Part shown: in pieces, positions 1-8,047 of the stretch | How positions within the stretch are numbered: the first letter of the stretch is position 1 | Layout: every line of letters starts with the position of its first letter | Assembly (NCBI GenBank): GCA_051984675.1 | Contig: JBPYFK010000164.1 | Location: forward strand, 1 to 64,000 | Direction: 5' to 3' | DNA length: 64,000 nt | Source: JBPYFK01 sp051984675 | Lineage (GTDB): Bacteria > Actinomycetota > Actinomycetes > Mycobacteriales > Pseudonocardiaceae | Notes under the pieces: model-generated | Databases searched by the model: none | The model's input: only the letters and a program-made list of their open reading frames with translations | Told to the model about the DNA's origin: nothing | Position numbers and translations under genes: made by a program

Positions 1-342
1 TTCGTGCAGCGCCCATCGCATCGTCGATGCCGACGAGGCAGGTACGGGTATCGAACCCTGTCGTGGGCAGACCGATCGCACTGTCTGAGACCCGTGTCCT
101 TCTGAATGGACGCAAGCGCGAGAAGGAAGTGATCGGAAACGTGTTCGAATCCGGTAAGTCGGGTGCACGACGCGCCCGTCTGCCTCCGGCAGGGACCGTG
201 ACAGGCCGGAGCAGATCGTCGACCAATGGCACGCCTGAGGTACCGGAGCCGCGGCGATTGGGGCGAGGTCACGCTGTTGCCGGTGTCTACCGGGAAGGGG
301 ATGCTCGGTCGTAGGCGCATCATCCGGTGGAGGGGGTGACGG
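1..342. other. Left-edge stretch with no recognisable gene
   Basis: I recognise no protein family here. Short open frames exist on the plus strand, but none has a convincing ribosome binding site or familiar motif. One short frame ends in TGA at 337-339, just before the alcohol dehydrogenase remnant, and could be the tail of a decayed gene. A good Shine-Dalgarno (ggaggggg, 329-336) lies at the right end and belongs to the GTG at 343. The stretch adjoins a broken gene and has the same lower-GC look as the first 9.7 kb, so it may be eroded DNA. Confidence 0.5.
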
Positions 343-704
343 GTGAAGGCTTTCGTGATGAAGGAAATCGGCCAGGTCGGTTTCCTGGATAAGCCCATGC
401 CGCGGGCGGGACGGTTTCCAATATCGGTTACTTCAGCGAAGGCGATTTTGTGCGCATTCCCCGTATCGAACGGGGAGTTGGAATGGCCGACAAGATGATT
501 GCGACGGGGCTGTGTCCCGGCGGCAGATTGCGCATGGAACGGCTGTTGCGGCTGCTGGAGTCACAACGTGTTGATCCCACGCACCTGACAACGCACACAT
601 TCGGATTCGATGAGATGGAACAGGCCTTCGAGGTTTCCGACAAGAATCTCGACGATGTCGTGAAGGTGCTCATCAACTTCGAGCGAGGGACGGCGCATGC
701 TTGA
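343..704 (+). pseudogene. Zinc-dependent alcohol dehydrogenase remnant with internal deletion
   Basis: Two pieces of one medium-chain zinc alcohol dehydrogenase are abutted. From GTG 343, after a strong RBS, the frame gives VKAFVMKEIGQVGFLDKPMP, the typical N-terminus of the isopropanol/threonine dehydrogenase branch. From about 408, in a different frame, the sequence resumes at GTVSNIGYFSEGD and runs to the end (GLCPGGRLRMERLLRLLESQ, then a VIKVLI-like C-terminus) at TGA 702-704. About 120 codons remain of a family of roughly 350; the catalytic zinc site and nucleotide-binding fold are gone. The junction lies in a run of gcgggcggga. The end overlaps the next gene's ATG at 697, so the RBS and leading end may still serve the downstream operon. 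Family assignment is confident; the absence of function follows from the missing core. Confidence 0.85.
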
Positions 705-2526
705 TCCCGATCCGCCCTTCCGTCCGGTTCGTCGGCGGGACGGGTACCTGCCGCTGGAGGATCTCGGTCTCATCGGCGACGGCACGACAGTGGCGCTCGT
801 TGGCCTGGACGGGTCCATCCCCTGGCTGTGCCTTCCCCGCTTCGACTCCGATCCGCTGTTCTGCGGCCTGCTGGATCGCGCGCGTGGTGGGCATTTCACC
901 TTCGAACCAGAGGATGTGCTGGAGGCCCGTCAGCGCTATGAGCCGGACACGGCTGTGTTGACGACCGAGTTGGCCAGCGTCACGGGCCGAGTGCGGATCA
1001 CCGACGCGTTGGCCCTGCGCTCAGGGGCGGATCTCACCGATGACACTCCCGCGGCACGCTCCGAGCTCATTCGGTCCGCCGTTGTGCTCGACGGGGACGT
1101 CCGCATGCGGATGGACATCCGCCCGCGCGGCGACACACAGGTCACGCCGCTGTTCAGTGGACTGGAACTACAGGTGCCCGGCAGGCCAGAACTGCGCCTG
1201 CACCTGCGTTCGAACCGACCCCTGAACGGCCTGAACAGCACCTATGAGCTGCATTGCGGTGAGCGCCTTGATCTGGTGCTGTCCTGGGGTCGTTTCCATC
1301 GCCACCACCGGTTCGATGCCGAGACGGTGCTGCGGGACACGGCTGAGGCGTGGCGCCGGTGGATGACACATTTCACCTATCGGGGCCCCGAGGAGTCGCT
1401 GGTCCGGCGCGCGGCGATCACCTTGAAACTGTGCGATGACTGGGTGAACGGCTCGCTGGTCGCGGCACCGACGTCCTCGTTGCCCGCGCCGGTCGGCGGG
1501 GTCCGCAACTGGGATTACCGCTACACCTGGATCCGCGACGCGGCGTTCACCGTGTTCGCGATGCGCCGGATTGGCTTCCGCGACGAAGCGGACGCCTTCC
1601 TCGGCTGGGTTCTCGACGCTTTCGAGCAGAGCCGTGCGCCGCGAATCATGTACGACCTTGGCGGCAGCCCGGTGCCTGACGAGGTGGAGGATGCCGAGTT
1701 GGGCGGCTACCGGCGCTCTGCCCCGGTGCGATGGGGCAACGGAGCGGCCGACCAACTCCAGCACGACGTCTACGGTGAGGTACTGGATTGTGCCGACCAG
1801 TGGCTACGCGCCGGCGGTGAGCTGCAGCCCGCGCTCTGGGATGATCTGACCGGCCTCGCCGACACCGCGGGGAAGGCGTGGCAGCAGCCAGATCAGGGCA
1901 TCTGGGAGGTGCGAAGCGAAGGCCGGGTGTTCACCTACTCGGCTGGGATGTGTCAGGTGGCCCTTGATCGGGCCGCGGGGATCGGTGAGCGGCTGGGCCT
2001 GCCCGGGCCGATCGCGGCGTGGCGAGCGTCGGCGGATCGGGTACGGCAGCTCATCTTGGAGCAGTCCTGGGACGAGGACGCACAGACCTTTCGCGAGCAT
2101 CTCGACGGTACCGGGGGTTTGGACGCGAGTCTGCTCGCGCTTCCGCTGCGGCAGGTCATCCCCGCTGACCACCCTCGTATGGTCGCGAGCACCGCGGCTA
2201 TCGCCAAGCGGCTTTCCGCGGGAGACGGCCTGCTCTACCGCTACTTGCACGATCAGTCAGCCGATGGTCTACCCGGCGACGAGGGCGCCTTTGTGCTGTG
2301 CAGCTTCTGGCTCGTCGAAAACCTCGCCCAGCAGGGCCGGGTTGATGAGGCGGAGGAGCTCTACGCCGCACTGTGCGCCCGTGCCAGCCCGCTTGGCCTG
2401 CTGTCGGAGCAGATCGATCCGACGACTGGTGAGTTCAGAGGCAACTTTCCCCAGGCATTCAGCCATATCGGGGTTATTGCCAGCGGCGTGACTTTGGCCC
2501 GGGTCGGGACGGGGGCGCGGTCATGA
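697..2526 (+). CDS. Glycoside hydrolase family 15 protein (glucoamylase/trehalase-like)
   Basis: 609 aa cytosolic enzyme (no signal peptide) of the GH15 family, which cleaves terminal alpha-glucosidic bonds with inversion; actinobacterial members include trehalases. The N-terminal beta domain starts with GYLPLEDLGLIGDG and GLDGSIPWLCLPRFDSD, diagnostic of the bacterial GH15 subgroup. The (alpha/alpha)6 catalytic barrel begins near residue 225 and contains GGVRNWDYRYTWIRDA and QLQHDVYGEVLDC, then the late DEGAFVLCSFWLVE motif carrying the second catalytic glutamate region. Start ATG 697 follows GAGGGA at a normal distance and overlaps the tail of the dehydrogenase remnant. The stop overlaps the next start (ATGA), so it is translationally coupled to the G6PD-like gene. 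Likely substrates are trehalose or an alpha-glucan; sequence alone does not decide. Confidence 0.88.
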   Translation: MLDPDPPFRPVRRRDGYLPLEDLGLIGDGTTVALVGLDGSIPWLCLPRFDSDPLFCGLLDRARGGHFTFEPEDVLEARQRYEPDTAVLTTELASVTGRVRITDALALRSGADLTDDTPAARSELIRSAVVLDGDVRMRMDIRPRGDTQVTPLFSGLELQVPGRPELRLHLRSNRPLNGLNSTYELHCGERLDLVLSWGRFHRHHRFDAETVLRDTAEAWRRWMTHFTYRGPEESLVRRAAITLKLCDDWVNGSLVAAPTSSLPAPVGGVRNWDYRYTWIRDAAFTVFAMRRIGFRDEADAFLGWVLDAFEQSRAPRIMYDLGGSPVPDEVEDAELGGYRRSAPVRWGNGAADQLQHDVYGEVLDCADQWLRAGGELQPALWDDLTGLADTAGKAWQQPDQGIWEVRSEGRVFTYSAGMCQVALDRAAGIGERLGLPGPIAAWRASADRVRQLILEQSWDEDAQTFREHLDGTGGLDASLLALPLRQVIPADHPRMVASTAAIAKRLSAGDGLLYRYLHDQSADGLPGDEGAFVLCSFWLVENLAQQGRVDEAEELYAALCARASPLGLLSEQIDPTTGEFRGNFPQAFSHIGVIASGVTLARVGTGARS

Positions 2527-3911
2527 TCAAGCGATTGGCGATTTTCGGGGCGACCGGTGACCTTACCGCGCGCTACCTGCTGCCTGGGCTCGTTGCGCTG
2601 CAGGCCGACTCGCACCTCGGCGACGACCTCCAGGTGACCGGCGTCGGCCGGGATGAGTGGGACACCAGGCAGTTCCAACAGTGGGCGGCCACCCAACTCG
2701 GCTGGCATGCCGGTCAGCTTCCGGCCCCCGCCCGACAGGGGGTCGTGTCCGCATTGTGCTACCACCAAGCCGATGTCACGAACCCGGCCAGCGTCGCCCC
2801 GGTCATCGCGGGAGACGGGCCGGTCGCCGCATACCTCGCGCTGCCTCCGGCCGTCTTCCCCGCTGCGGTTTCCGCGCTGCATGGGGCGGGCCTGCCACCG
2901 GGGAGCCGGATCGTCTTGGAGAAGCCGTTCGGCGACGATCTGCGCAGCGCCGTCGAGCTGAACCGTCTGCTCGCCAGGCTCGTGTCTGAGGAGGAGGTGT
3001 TCAGAGTCGACCACTTCCTGGCCATGACGACCGTCCAGAACATTCTCGGCACGCGGCTGGCCAACCGGATGCTCGAGCCGATCTGGAACGCGGCGCACAT
3101 TGCCGAGGTGGACATCGTGTGGGACGAGTCGCTCGCCTTGGAAGGCCGGGCGGGTTACTACGACGGGGTCGGCGCGCTCAAGGACATGGTGCAGAATCAC
3201 CTGCTGCAGCTGCTCTGCCTGGTTGCGATGGAACCGCCGGTCAGCCTCGGCGAGCGTGATCTGCGCGACCGCAAGATGGATGTGCTGCGTTCCGTGCGGC
3301 CCCTCACCGATGCCGACGTCGTGCACCGCACCAGCCGCGGCCGCTACCTCGCCGGTCGGCTCGGTGACCGCGAGGTTCCGGCATACGTCGATGAGGCAGG
3401 AGTGGATCCTCGTCACCGCACGGAAACCTTCGCCGAGATGGAACTCGAGCTGGACAACTGGCGCTGGGCGGGAACGATCTTCCGGTTGCGCACCGGCAAG
3501 GCGCTCGGACGGGATCGCAAGGAGGTCGCTGTGCGCTTCCGGTCCGTGCCGCACCTGCCCTTCGGGCATACCGGAGAGGCACGGCCCAACGTGCTGCGGT
3601 TCGGGCTCGACCCGGAAAACGTCACCCTGGAGTTGACAGGCATGGGGGCCCGTGCCCGCGCCCTCGTCCCGCTGACGCTGACCGCTCGACTCGACCCGCC
3701 TGAGCTACCCGCCTACGGGCGGCTTCTGTTGGACGTGCTGGAGGGCAACGCCGCCCTGTCCATCCGCGGCGACGAGGCCGAGGAAGCCTGGCGGGTCGTC
3801 GCGCCGGTGCTGGCGGCGTGGTCCAGGGACCTGGTCCCGCTTCAGGAATACCCCGCTGGCTCGGGCGGGCCTGGATCTCGGCAACAGGGGGGAACCGACG
3901 AGCCACCGTGA
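2523..3911 (+). CDS. Divergent glucose-6-phosphate dehydrogenase family protein
   Basis: 462 aa, the usual length of the family, which oxidises glucose 6-phosphate to 6-phosphogluconolactone with NAD(P). The Rossmann motif GATGDLT is at residues 9-15, EKPFGDDL at 133-140, the catalytic histidine in DMVQNHLLQ at 226, and the late LRTGKAL motif is kept. The phosphate-binding loop is altered: canonical RIDHYLGKE reads RVDHFLAMT (161-169), so Tyr becomes Phe and the invariant Lys becomes Met 168. The N-terminal RK pair is RY (Tyr 18). Known Zwf enzymes use these residues for the 6-phosphate or nearby contacts, so I infer reduced or lost need for a phosphorylated substrate. It is coupled to the GH15 gene by ATGA and followed 68 bp later by a sugar-acid dehydratase. 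Family membership is secure; the substrate is not. Confidence 0.85.
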   Translation: MIKRLAIFGATGDLTARYLLPGLVALQADSHLGDDLQVTGVGRDEWDTRQFQQWAATQLGWHAGQLPAPARQGVVSALCYHQADVTNPASVAPVIAGDGPVAAYLALPPAVFPAAVSALHGAGLPPGSRIVLEKPFGDDLRSAVELNRLLARLVSEEEVFRVDHFLAMTTVQNILGTRLANRMLEPIWNAAHIAEVDIVWDESLALEGRAGYYDGVGALKDMVQNHLLQLLCLVAMEPPVSLGERDLRDRKMDVLRSVRPLTDADVVHRTSRGRYLAGRLGDREVPAYVDEAGVDPRHRTETFAEMELELDNWRWAGTIFRLRTGKALGRDRKEVAVRFRSVPHLPFGHTGEARPNVLRFGLDPENVTLELTGMGARARALVPLTLTARLDPPELPAYGRLLLDVLEGNAALSIRGDEAEEAWRVVAPVLAAWSRDLVPLQEYPAGSGGPGSRQQGGTDEPP

Positions 3912-3979
3912 TCTTCGGGCTGCACTACGGCTCATCGGTACCGAAGAGCCGTGCCCGTACCAGAGAAGGGCGAAGGACA

Positions 3980-5719
3980 ATGGAACATGATGGACCGCAG
4001 CTGCGCAGCCAGCGACTGCGCCTGGTCAATCATCAGGGGGATGCGCTCCGCCTCGGGATGAACTGGACCGAGGAGGATCTCGGCAAGCCGCAAGTCTTGG
4101 TGGACAGCGCCTACGGCATGGGCCACCCTGGCACGTTCCACTTCCGGGAGCTGATCGAGGAGGTCAGCAACGGCGTCTACGAGGCCGGCGGGAAACCAGG
4201 CGTCTTCACCGTCAGCGATATCTGTGACGGAGTTGTCCAGGCTACCGACGGCATGAGCTACTCGCTCATCTCCCGCGACATCATGGCGGCCATGGTCGAG
4301 ATCCACGCCCTGGGCCATCCCCACGACGGCATGGTCCTGATCTCCGGCAATGACAAATCGGTGCCTGCCCACCTGCTCGCGATCGCGCGCTGCGATCTCC
4401 CGGCCATCCACCTGCCCGGAGGTACCCAGCTCAACGCGCCCGACTACGTCACGTCGAACCAGATGTGGGAAATGGGAGCCGCCGTCGAACGTGGCGAGCT
4501 TCCCAGGCGGGACCTTCAGAGCGCACAGCGGGGCGCCTGCCCGACGTGCGGCGCGTGCCAGTTCATGGGCAGTGCCAGCACTGGGCAGGTGTTGGCCGAG
4601 GCGCTCGGGTTGGCACTGCCGGGATCCGCGCTCGTGCCTGAACCGCTGACCAAGCTGCTGCGCTACGCCCGCGCCACTGGGAAACAGCTCGTCTCCATGA
4701 TCCATCACGATCTCACGCCGCAGCGCATCCTGACCCGTGAGGCGTTTGAGAATGCGATCATCGTGCACGCCGCCGTGGGCGGGTCGACGAACGCTCTGCT
4801 GCATCTACCGGTGATCGCGCGTGAGGCGGGCATTGATGTGGGCATCGACGACTTCGACCGCATTCACCGCCGGGTTCCGGTGCTAGCCAACGTCAAGACG
4901 ACCGGCCGGTATCCGGTCGAGTACTTCTGGTACGCGGGAGGCGTTCCGGCCGTCATGCTCGAACTGCGGGGAATGCTGCACCTGGGGTGCCTCACGGTCA
5001 CCGGCAAGACACTGGGAGAGAACCTGGAGGAGATCGAGCACAGCCCGTTTTTCTTTGCCGAACGGCAGGGATATCTCAACAACTTCAAGATCGACAAGAG
5101 CGAGATCATCCGGCCGCGGTCTGACCCGTTCGGCACGGATGGCGGGGTTGCCGTCTTGTACGGCAACCTTGCTCCCAGCGGCGCCATGATCAAGACCTTC
5201 TCGGTGCCGAAGGAGATGCATGTCCACGTCGGACCGGCTCGGGTCTTCGACTTCGAGGAGGAGGCGATCCACGCTCTGGTCAACCGGCAGATCTCGCCTG
5301 GAGACGTGCTCGTCATCCGCTACGAGGGACCACGCGCCAACGGCATGCCCGAGATGTACTACGCGGCTGCCATCCTTTCCGCCGATCAAGTCCTGAACAC
5401 CAGCACCGCGATCGTCACCGACGGCCGCTACTCGGGTGCCATGAGCGGTCCCTGCATCGGGCATGTCGCTCCCGAAGCACTGGAGGGCGGACCCATCGCG
5501 CTCGTCGAGGACGATGACCTCATCGAGATCAACGCGCCCGAACGACGTCTGGCAGTCGTCGGAGTCAATGGCGAGCACCGTTCAGCGGAGGAAGTCGAGA
5601 CGATACTCGCGGCGCGGCGCAACATCTGGAAGCCGCCGCAGCCACGCCACAGCAGTGGGATCCTCTCCTTGTATTCCCGGGTCGCGGGCCCCACTTCCGA
5701 AGGAGCCTCCATCACCTAG
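3980..5719 (+). CDS. IlvD/Edd-family dehydratase, sugar-acid type (YjhG/YagF-like)
   Basis: 579 aa Fe-S dehydratase family protein. These enzymes remove water from 2,3-dihydroxy acids or aldonic acids to give 2-keto acids. The family marks are DICDG (Cys 82), CPTCGACQFMG (187-197), VHAAVGGSTNALLHLP, AGGVPAVMLEL, TDGRYSGAMSGPCIGH and GPEAL-like ends. Overall pattern resembles the xylonate/aldonate branch rather than dihydroxyacid dehydratase of valine synthesis. The second cluster cysteine, normally in CDK, is Asn 124 (GNDKSVPA), which is odd because all three cysteines normally hold the cluster. ATG 3980 is chosen because the longer upstream frame runs into the preceding gene; a purine-rich gaagga precedes it. 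It sits between a sugar dehydrogenase homologue and a 2-hydroxyacid dehydrogenase, consistent with sugar-acid catabolism. Confidence 0.85.
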   Translation: MEHDGPQLRSQRLRLVNHQGDALRLGMNWTEEDLGKPQVLVDSAYGMGHPGTFHFRELIEEVSNGVYEAGGKPGVFTVSDICDGVVQATDGMSYSLISRDIMAAMVEIHALGHPHDGMVLISGNDKSVPAHLLAIARCDLPAIHLPGGTQLNAPDYVTSNQMWEMGAAVERGELPRRDLQSAQRGACPTCGACQFMGSASTGQVLAEALGLALPGSALVPEPLTKLLRYARATGKQLVSMIHHDLTPQRILTREAFENAIIVHAAVGGSTNALLHLPVIAREAGIDVGIDDFDRIHRRVPVLANVKTTGRYPVEYFWYAGGVPAVMLELRGMLHLGCLTVTGKTLGENLEEIEHSPFFFAERQGYLNNFKIDKSEIIRPRSDPFGTDGGVAVLYGNLAPSGAMIKTFSVPKEMHVHVGPARVFDFEEEAIHALVNRQISPGDVLVIRYEGPRANGMPEMYYAAAILSADQVLNTSTAIVTDGRYSGAMSGPCIGHVAPEALEGGPIALVEDDDLIEINAPERRLAVVGVNGEHRSAEEVETILAARRNIWKPPQPRHSSGILSLYSRVAGPTSEGASIT

Positions 5720-5760
5720 CAACGAAACGCGACCGCCCTTCTCGCGAAGGGGAGAAACCA

Positions 5761-6765
5761 ATGACGCAGCAGACCCGGCAGACCGTCGTCATCTCCGACT
5801 ACGACTACGGCGACGTGGACATCGAACGCGCGGTCCTTGAAAACGCCGGCCTTCGGCTGGTCGCCGCCGACTGCAAGACCGAGGACGACGTTATCGAAGC
5901 CGCCCGGGACGCGGAGGCGATTATCGCCCAATATGCCACGGTTGGCGCCAGAGCGATCAACGCCCTTACGCGCTGCAAGGTCGTCGCACGCTACGGCACG
6001 GGCGTCGACACCGTCGACATAGACGCGGCCACGCGGCGCGGAATCCTGGTGACCAACGTGCCCAACGACTGGTGCCGGAACGAGGTCGCCGATCACGCTA
6101 TGGCCCTGCTTCTCGCCACCGCGAGGAAGATCTGCGGTTACGACCGCGCGACCCGTGCTGGCATCTGGCGGTGGCAGTCTGGCGAGCCGATCCACCGGAT
6201 AGCGGGACGAGCCCTCGGCCTGCTGTCTTTCGGCGCGATCGCGCAAACGATCGCGGTCAGGGCACAGGCATTCGGCATGCGCGTCATCACCCATGATCCC
6301 TACATGGCACCGGAGGATGTCGCGGCCCACGGCGCCACGCCAGTGTCGTTCGGCGAGCTGATCGAACAAGCGGACTACCTGGTCATCCAGGCGCCGCTCA
6401 CCAAGGAAACACACCATCGCATCGCCGAGGCAGAACTCCGGCGCATGAAGCAGACGCTGATCCTCATCAACACGGCCCGCGGGCCCATCGTCAATGACGA
6501 TGCCCTGTACCTGGCACTCAAGGAAGGCTGGATCGCTGGCGCCGGCTTGGACGACATCGAGGAAGAACCCGCCAAGCAACGCGACTGGAAGCCGGCGAAT
6601 CCGCTCTTCAGCCTGGACAACGTGATCATCACGCCGCACGCGGCCTATTACTCCGAAGAAGCGATCCGCACTGTCCGCGACTTCGCTGCACAGGAGGTGG
6701 CGCGGGTACTGACCGGAAAGCCGCCGCTGTCCCCGGTGAACGCAGCCCAGCTCGCGATCGTCTAG
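5761..6765 (+). CDS. D-isomer-specific 2-hydroxyacid dehydrogenase (CtBP-like)
   Basis: 334 aa NAD-dependent dehydrogenase interconverting a 2-keto acid and a D-2-hydroxy acid. The catalytic domain includes ARYGTGVDTVDID near residue 80. The Rossmann segment reads LGLLSFGAIAQ, with Ser and Ala replacing two glycines of the usual GxGxxG. The catalytic Arg (NTARGPIVND), Glu (DDIEEEP) and His (ITPHAAYYSEE) are all present. RBS ggggag precedes ATG 5761. It is the last gene of the GH15/G6PD-like/dehydratase operon and could reduce the 2-keto acid made by the dehydratase (inference). It is a paralogue of the minus-strand gene at 8044-9018, sharing the same N-terminal pattern (VVISDYDYG versus IVITDCDHG). 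Confidence 0.88.
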   Translation: MTQQTRQTVVISDYDYGDVDIERAVLENAGLRLVAADCKTEDDVIEAARDAEAIIAQYATVGARAINALTRCKVVARYGTGVDTVDIDAATRRGILVTNVPNDWCRNEVADHAMALLLATARKICGYDRATRAGIWRWQSGEPIHRIAGRALGLLSFGAIAQTIAVRAQAFGMRVITHDPYMAPEDVAAHGATPVSFGELIEQADYLVIQAPLTKETHHRIAEAELRRMKQTLILINTARGPIVNDDALYLALKEGWIAGAGLDDIEEEPAKQRDWKPANPLFSLDNVIITPHAAYYSEEAIRTVRDFAAQEVARVLTGKPPLSPVNAAQLAIV

Positions 6766-6802
6766 TCATCCCTTTTGCGTTGTGCGCACCCGAAGCGGGA
6801 GT

Positions 6803-8047
6803 TCATCGTGGCGGAACGGGTGCCCGCCTGCTCATCAGCCGCACATGGTCGCGGTTGAGGCCGTCGATGGAGGTGACTCCGAGGAGTTTCATGGTGCGCT
6901 CGATCTCGGCGGTCAGGATCTCGATGCACCGCGCGACGCCCGCTTCGCCGCCGGCCATCAGTCCGTACAGGTAGGCGCGGCCGATGAGCGTGAAGTCCGC
7001 GCCCAGGGCAAGGGCAGCAGCGATGTCACCGCCGTGCATGATGCCGGTGTCGAGCATGACCGTGCCGCGTTCGCCGATGGCGTCGACGATGTCGGGCAGC
7101 AGATGCAGCGGTACCGGCGCGCGATCGAGCTGCCGTCCGCCGTGGTTGGACACGATCACGCCGTCCGCACCGTGGTCCATGACCAACTCGGCGTCGCGCA
7201 CGGTTTGAATGCCTTTGATCAGCAGTGGTCCGTCCCAGGCCTCGCGCAGCCAGGACAGATCGTCGAAGGTGACCGTCGGGTCGTAGAGCTTGCCGACGAC
7301 GTCGGCCAGCGCGCCTTGCCCGTTCTTGTCGAAGGCGAACTGGTAGGGCTCGGTGGTCAGGAAGTTGAACCACCACTGCCAGCGATACGACGCGTCGAGG
7401 AAGGTCTTGAGGGTCAGCTGGGGTGGAATGGTCATCCCATGACGCAGATCCCGCAGCCGGTTGCCGCCGACCGGCACATCCACGGTGACGATCAGCGCTT
7501 CGTATCCGGCGGCCTGGGCGTTGGAGACGAGTTCGAGCGAGAGCTCGCGGTCCTTCCACAGGTAGAGCTGGAACCACTTGCGGGCGCTGGGAGCGGTGGC
7601 GGCAACCCGTTCGATCGAGGTGGTCCCGACAGTGGACAGCGCGTACGGGATCCCGGCTTTCTCGGCGGCGGCGACGACGGCGCGTTCACCGGCTGAGTGC
7701 ATCATGCGGGTGAAGCCGGTCGGCGCCATACCGAAAGGCAGCGCGGAAGCGTTGCCGAGCACGGTAGTGGACAGGTCCGCCTGGGAGACATCGCGCAGGA
7801 TGCCCGGCAGGAATTCGAGGTCGGTGAAGGCTTCCCGTGCGCGACGCAGCCCGACTTCTGCGTCTGCTGCGCCGTCGGTGTAGTCGAACGGGCCGGCAGG
7901 GGTGCGTCGCTTGGCGATCTGCCGCAGGTCCCAGATTGTGTGTGCGTTGGCAAGCCGCCTGGCAGTGGCATCGCGGTGGCGGGTCTTGAACCGCAGCAGT
8001 GGTGCGAGGTCTTGGGGACGCGGGAACCGTCGGTGCAGCGTGGTCAT
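6803..8047 (-). CDS. lldD: FMN-dependent L-lactate dehydrogenase (LldD-type)
   Basis: 414 aa alpha-hydroxy-acid oxidase family flavoprotein, a TIM barrel binding FMN that oxidises L-lactate to pyruvate, passing electrons to the quinone pool in LldD enzymes. Near the N-terminus RRTPAGPFDYTDGAADAE is typical of the mycobacterial LldD2 group. Other marks are WFQLYLWKDRE, TVDVPVGGNRLRD, the catalytic His/Arg segment SNHGGRQLDRAPVPLHLLP, and the FMN phosphate site DTGIMHGGDI with GRAYLYGLMAGGEAGV. Start ATG 8047 has GGAGAAG upstream and overlaps the stop of the preceding 2-hydroxyacid dehydrogenase by four bases, so the two are co-translated. It converges with the plus-strand sugar operon. Lactate is the most likely substrate, but related enzymes use glycolate or mandelate. 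Confidence 0.87.
   Translation of the reverse strand: MTTLHRRFPRPQDLAPLLRFKTRHRDATARRLANAHTIWDLRQIAKRRTPAGPFDYTDGAADAEVGLRRAREAFTDLEFLPGILRDVSQADLSTTVLGNASALPFGMAPTGFTRMMHSAGERAVVAAAEKAGIPYALSTVGTTSIERVAATAPSARKWFQLYLWKDRELSLELVSNAQAAGYEALIVTVDVPVGGNRLRDLRHGMTIPPQLTLKTFLDASYRWQWWFNFLTTEPYQFAFDKNGQGALADVVGKLYDPTVTFDDLSWLREAWDGPLLIKGIQTVRDAELVMDHGADGVIVSNHGGRQLDRAPVPLHLLPDIVDAIGERGTVMLDTGIMHGGDIAAALALGADFTLIGRAYLYGLMAGGEAGVARCIEILTAEIERTMKLLGVTSIDGLNRDHVRLMSRRAPVPPR

Noticed and set aside
27..314. 95-codon plus-strand frame at the left edge
   Set aside because: No RBS, no family resemblance and basic low-complexity composition; a different frame looks equally coding-like at its end.
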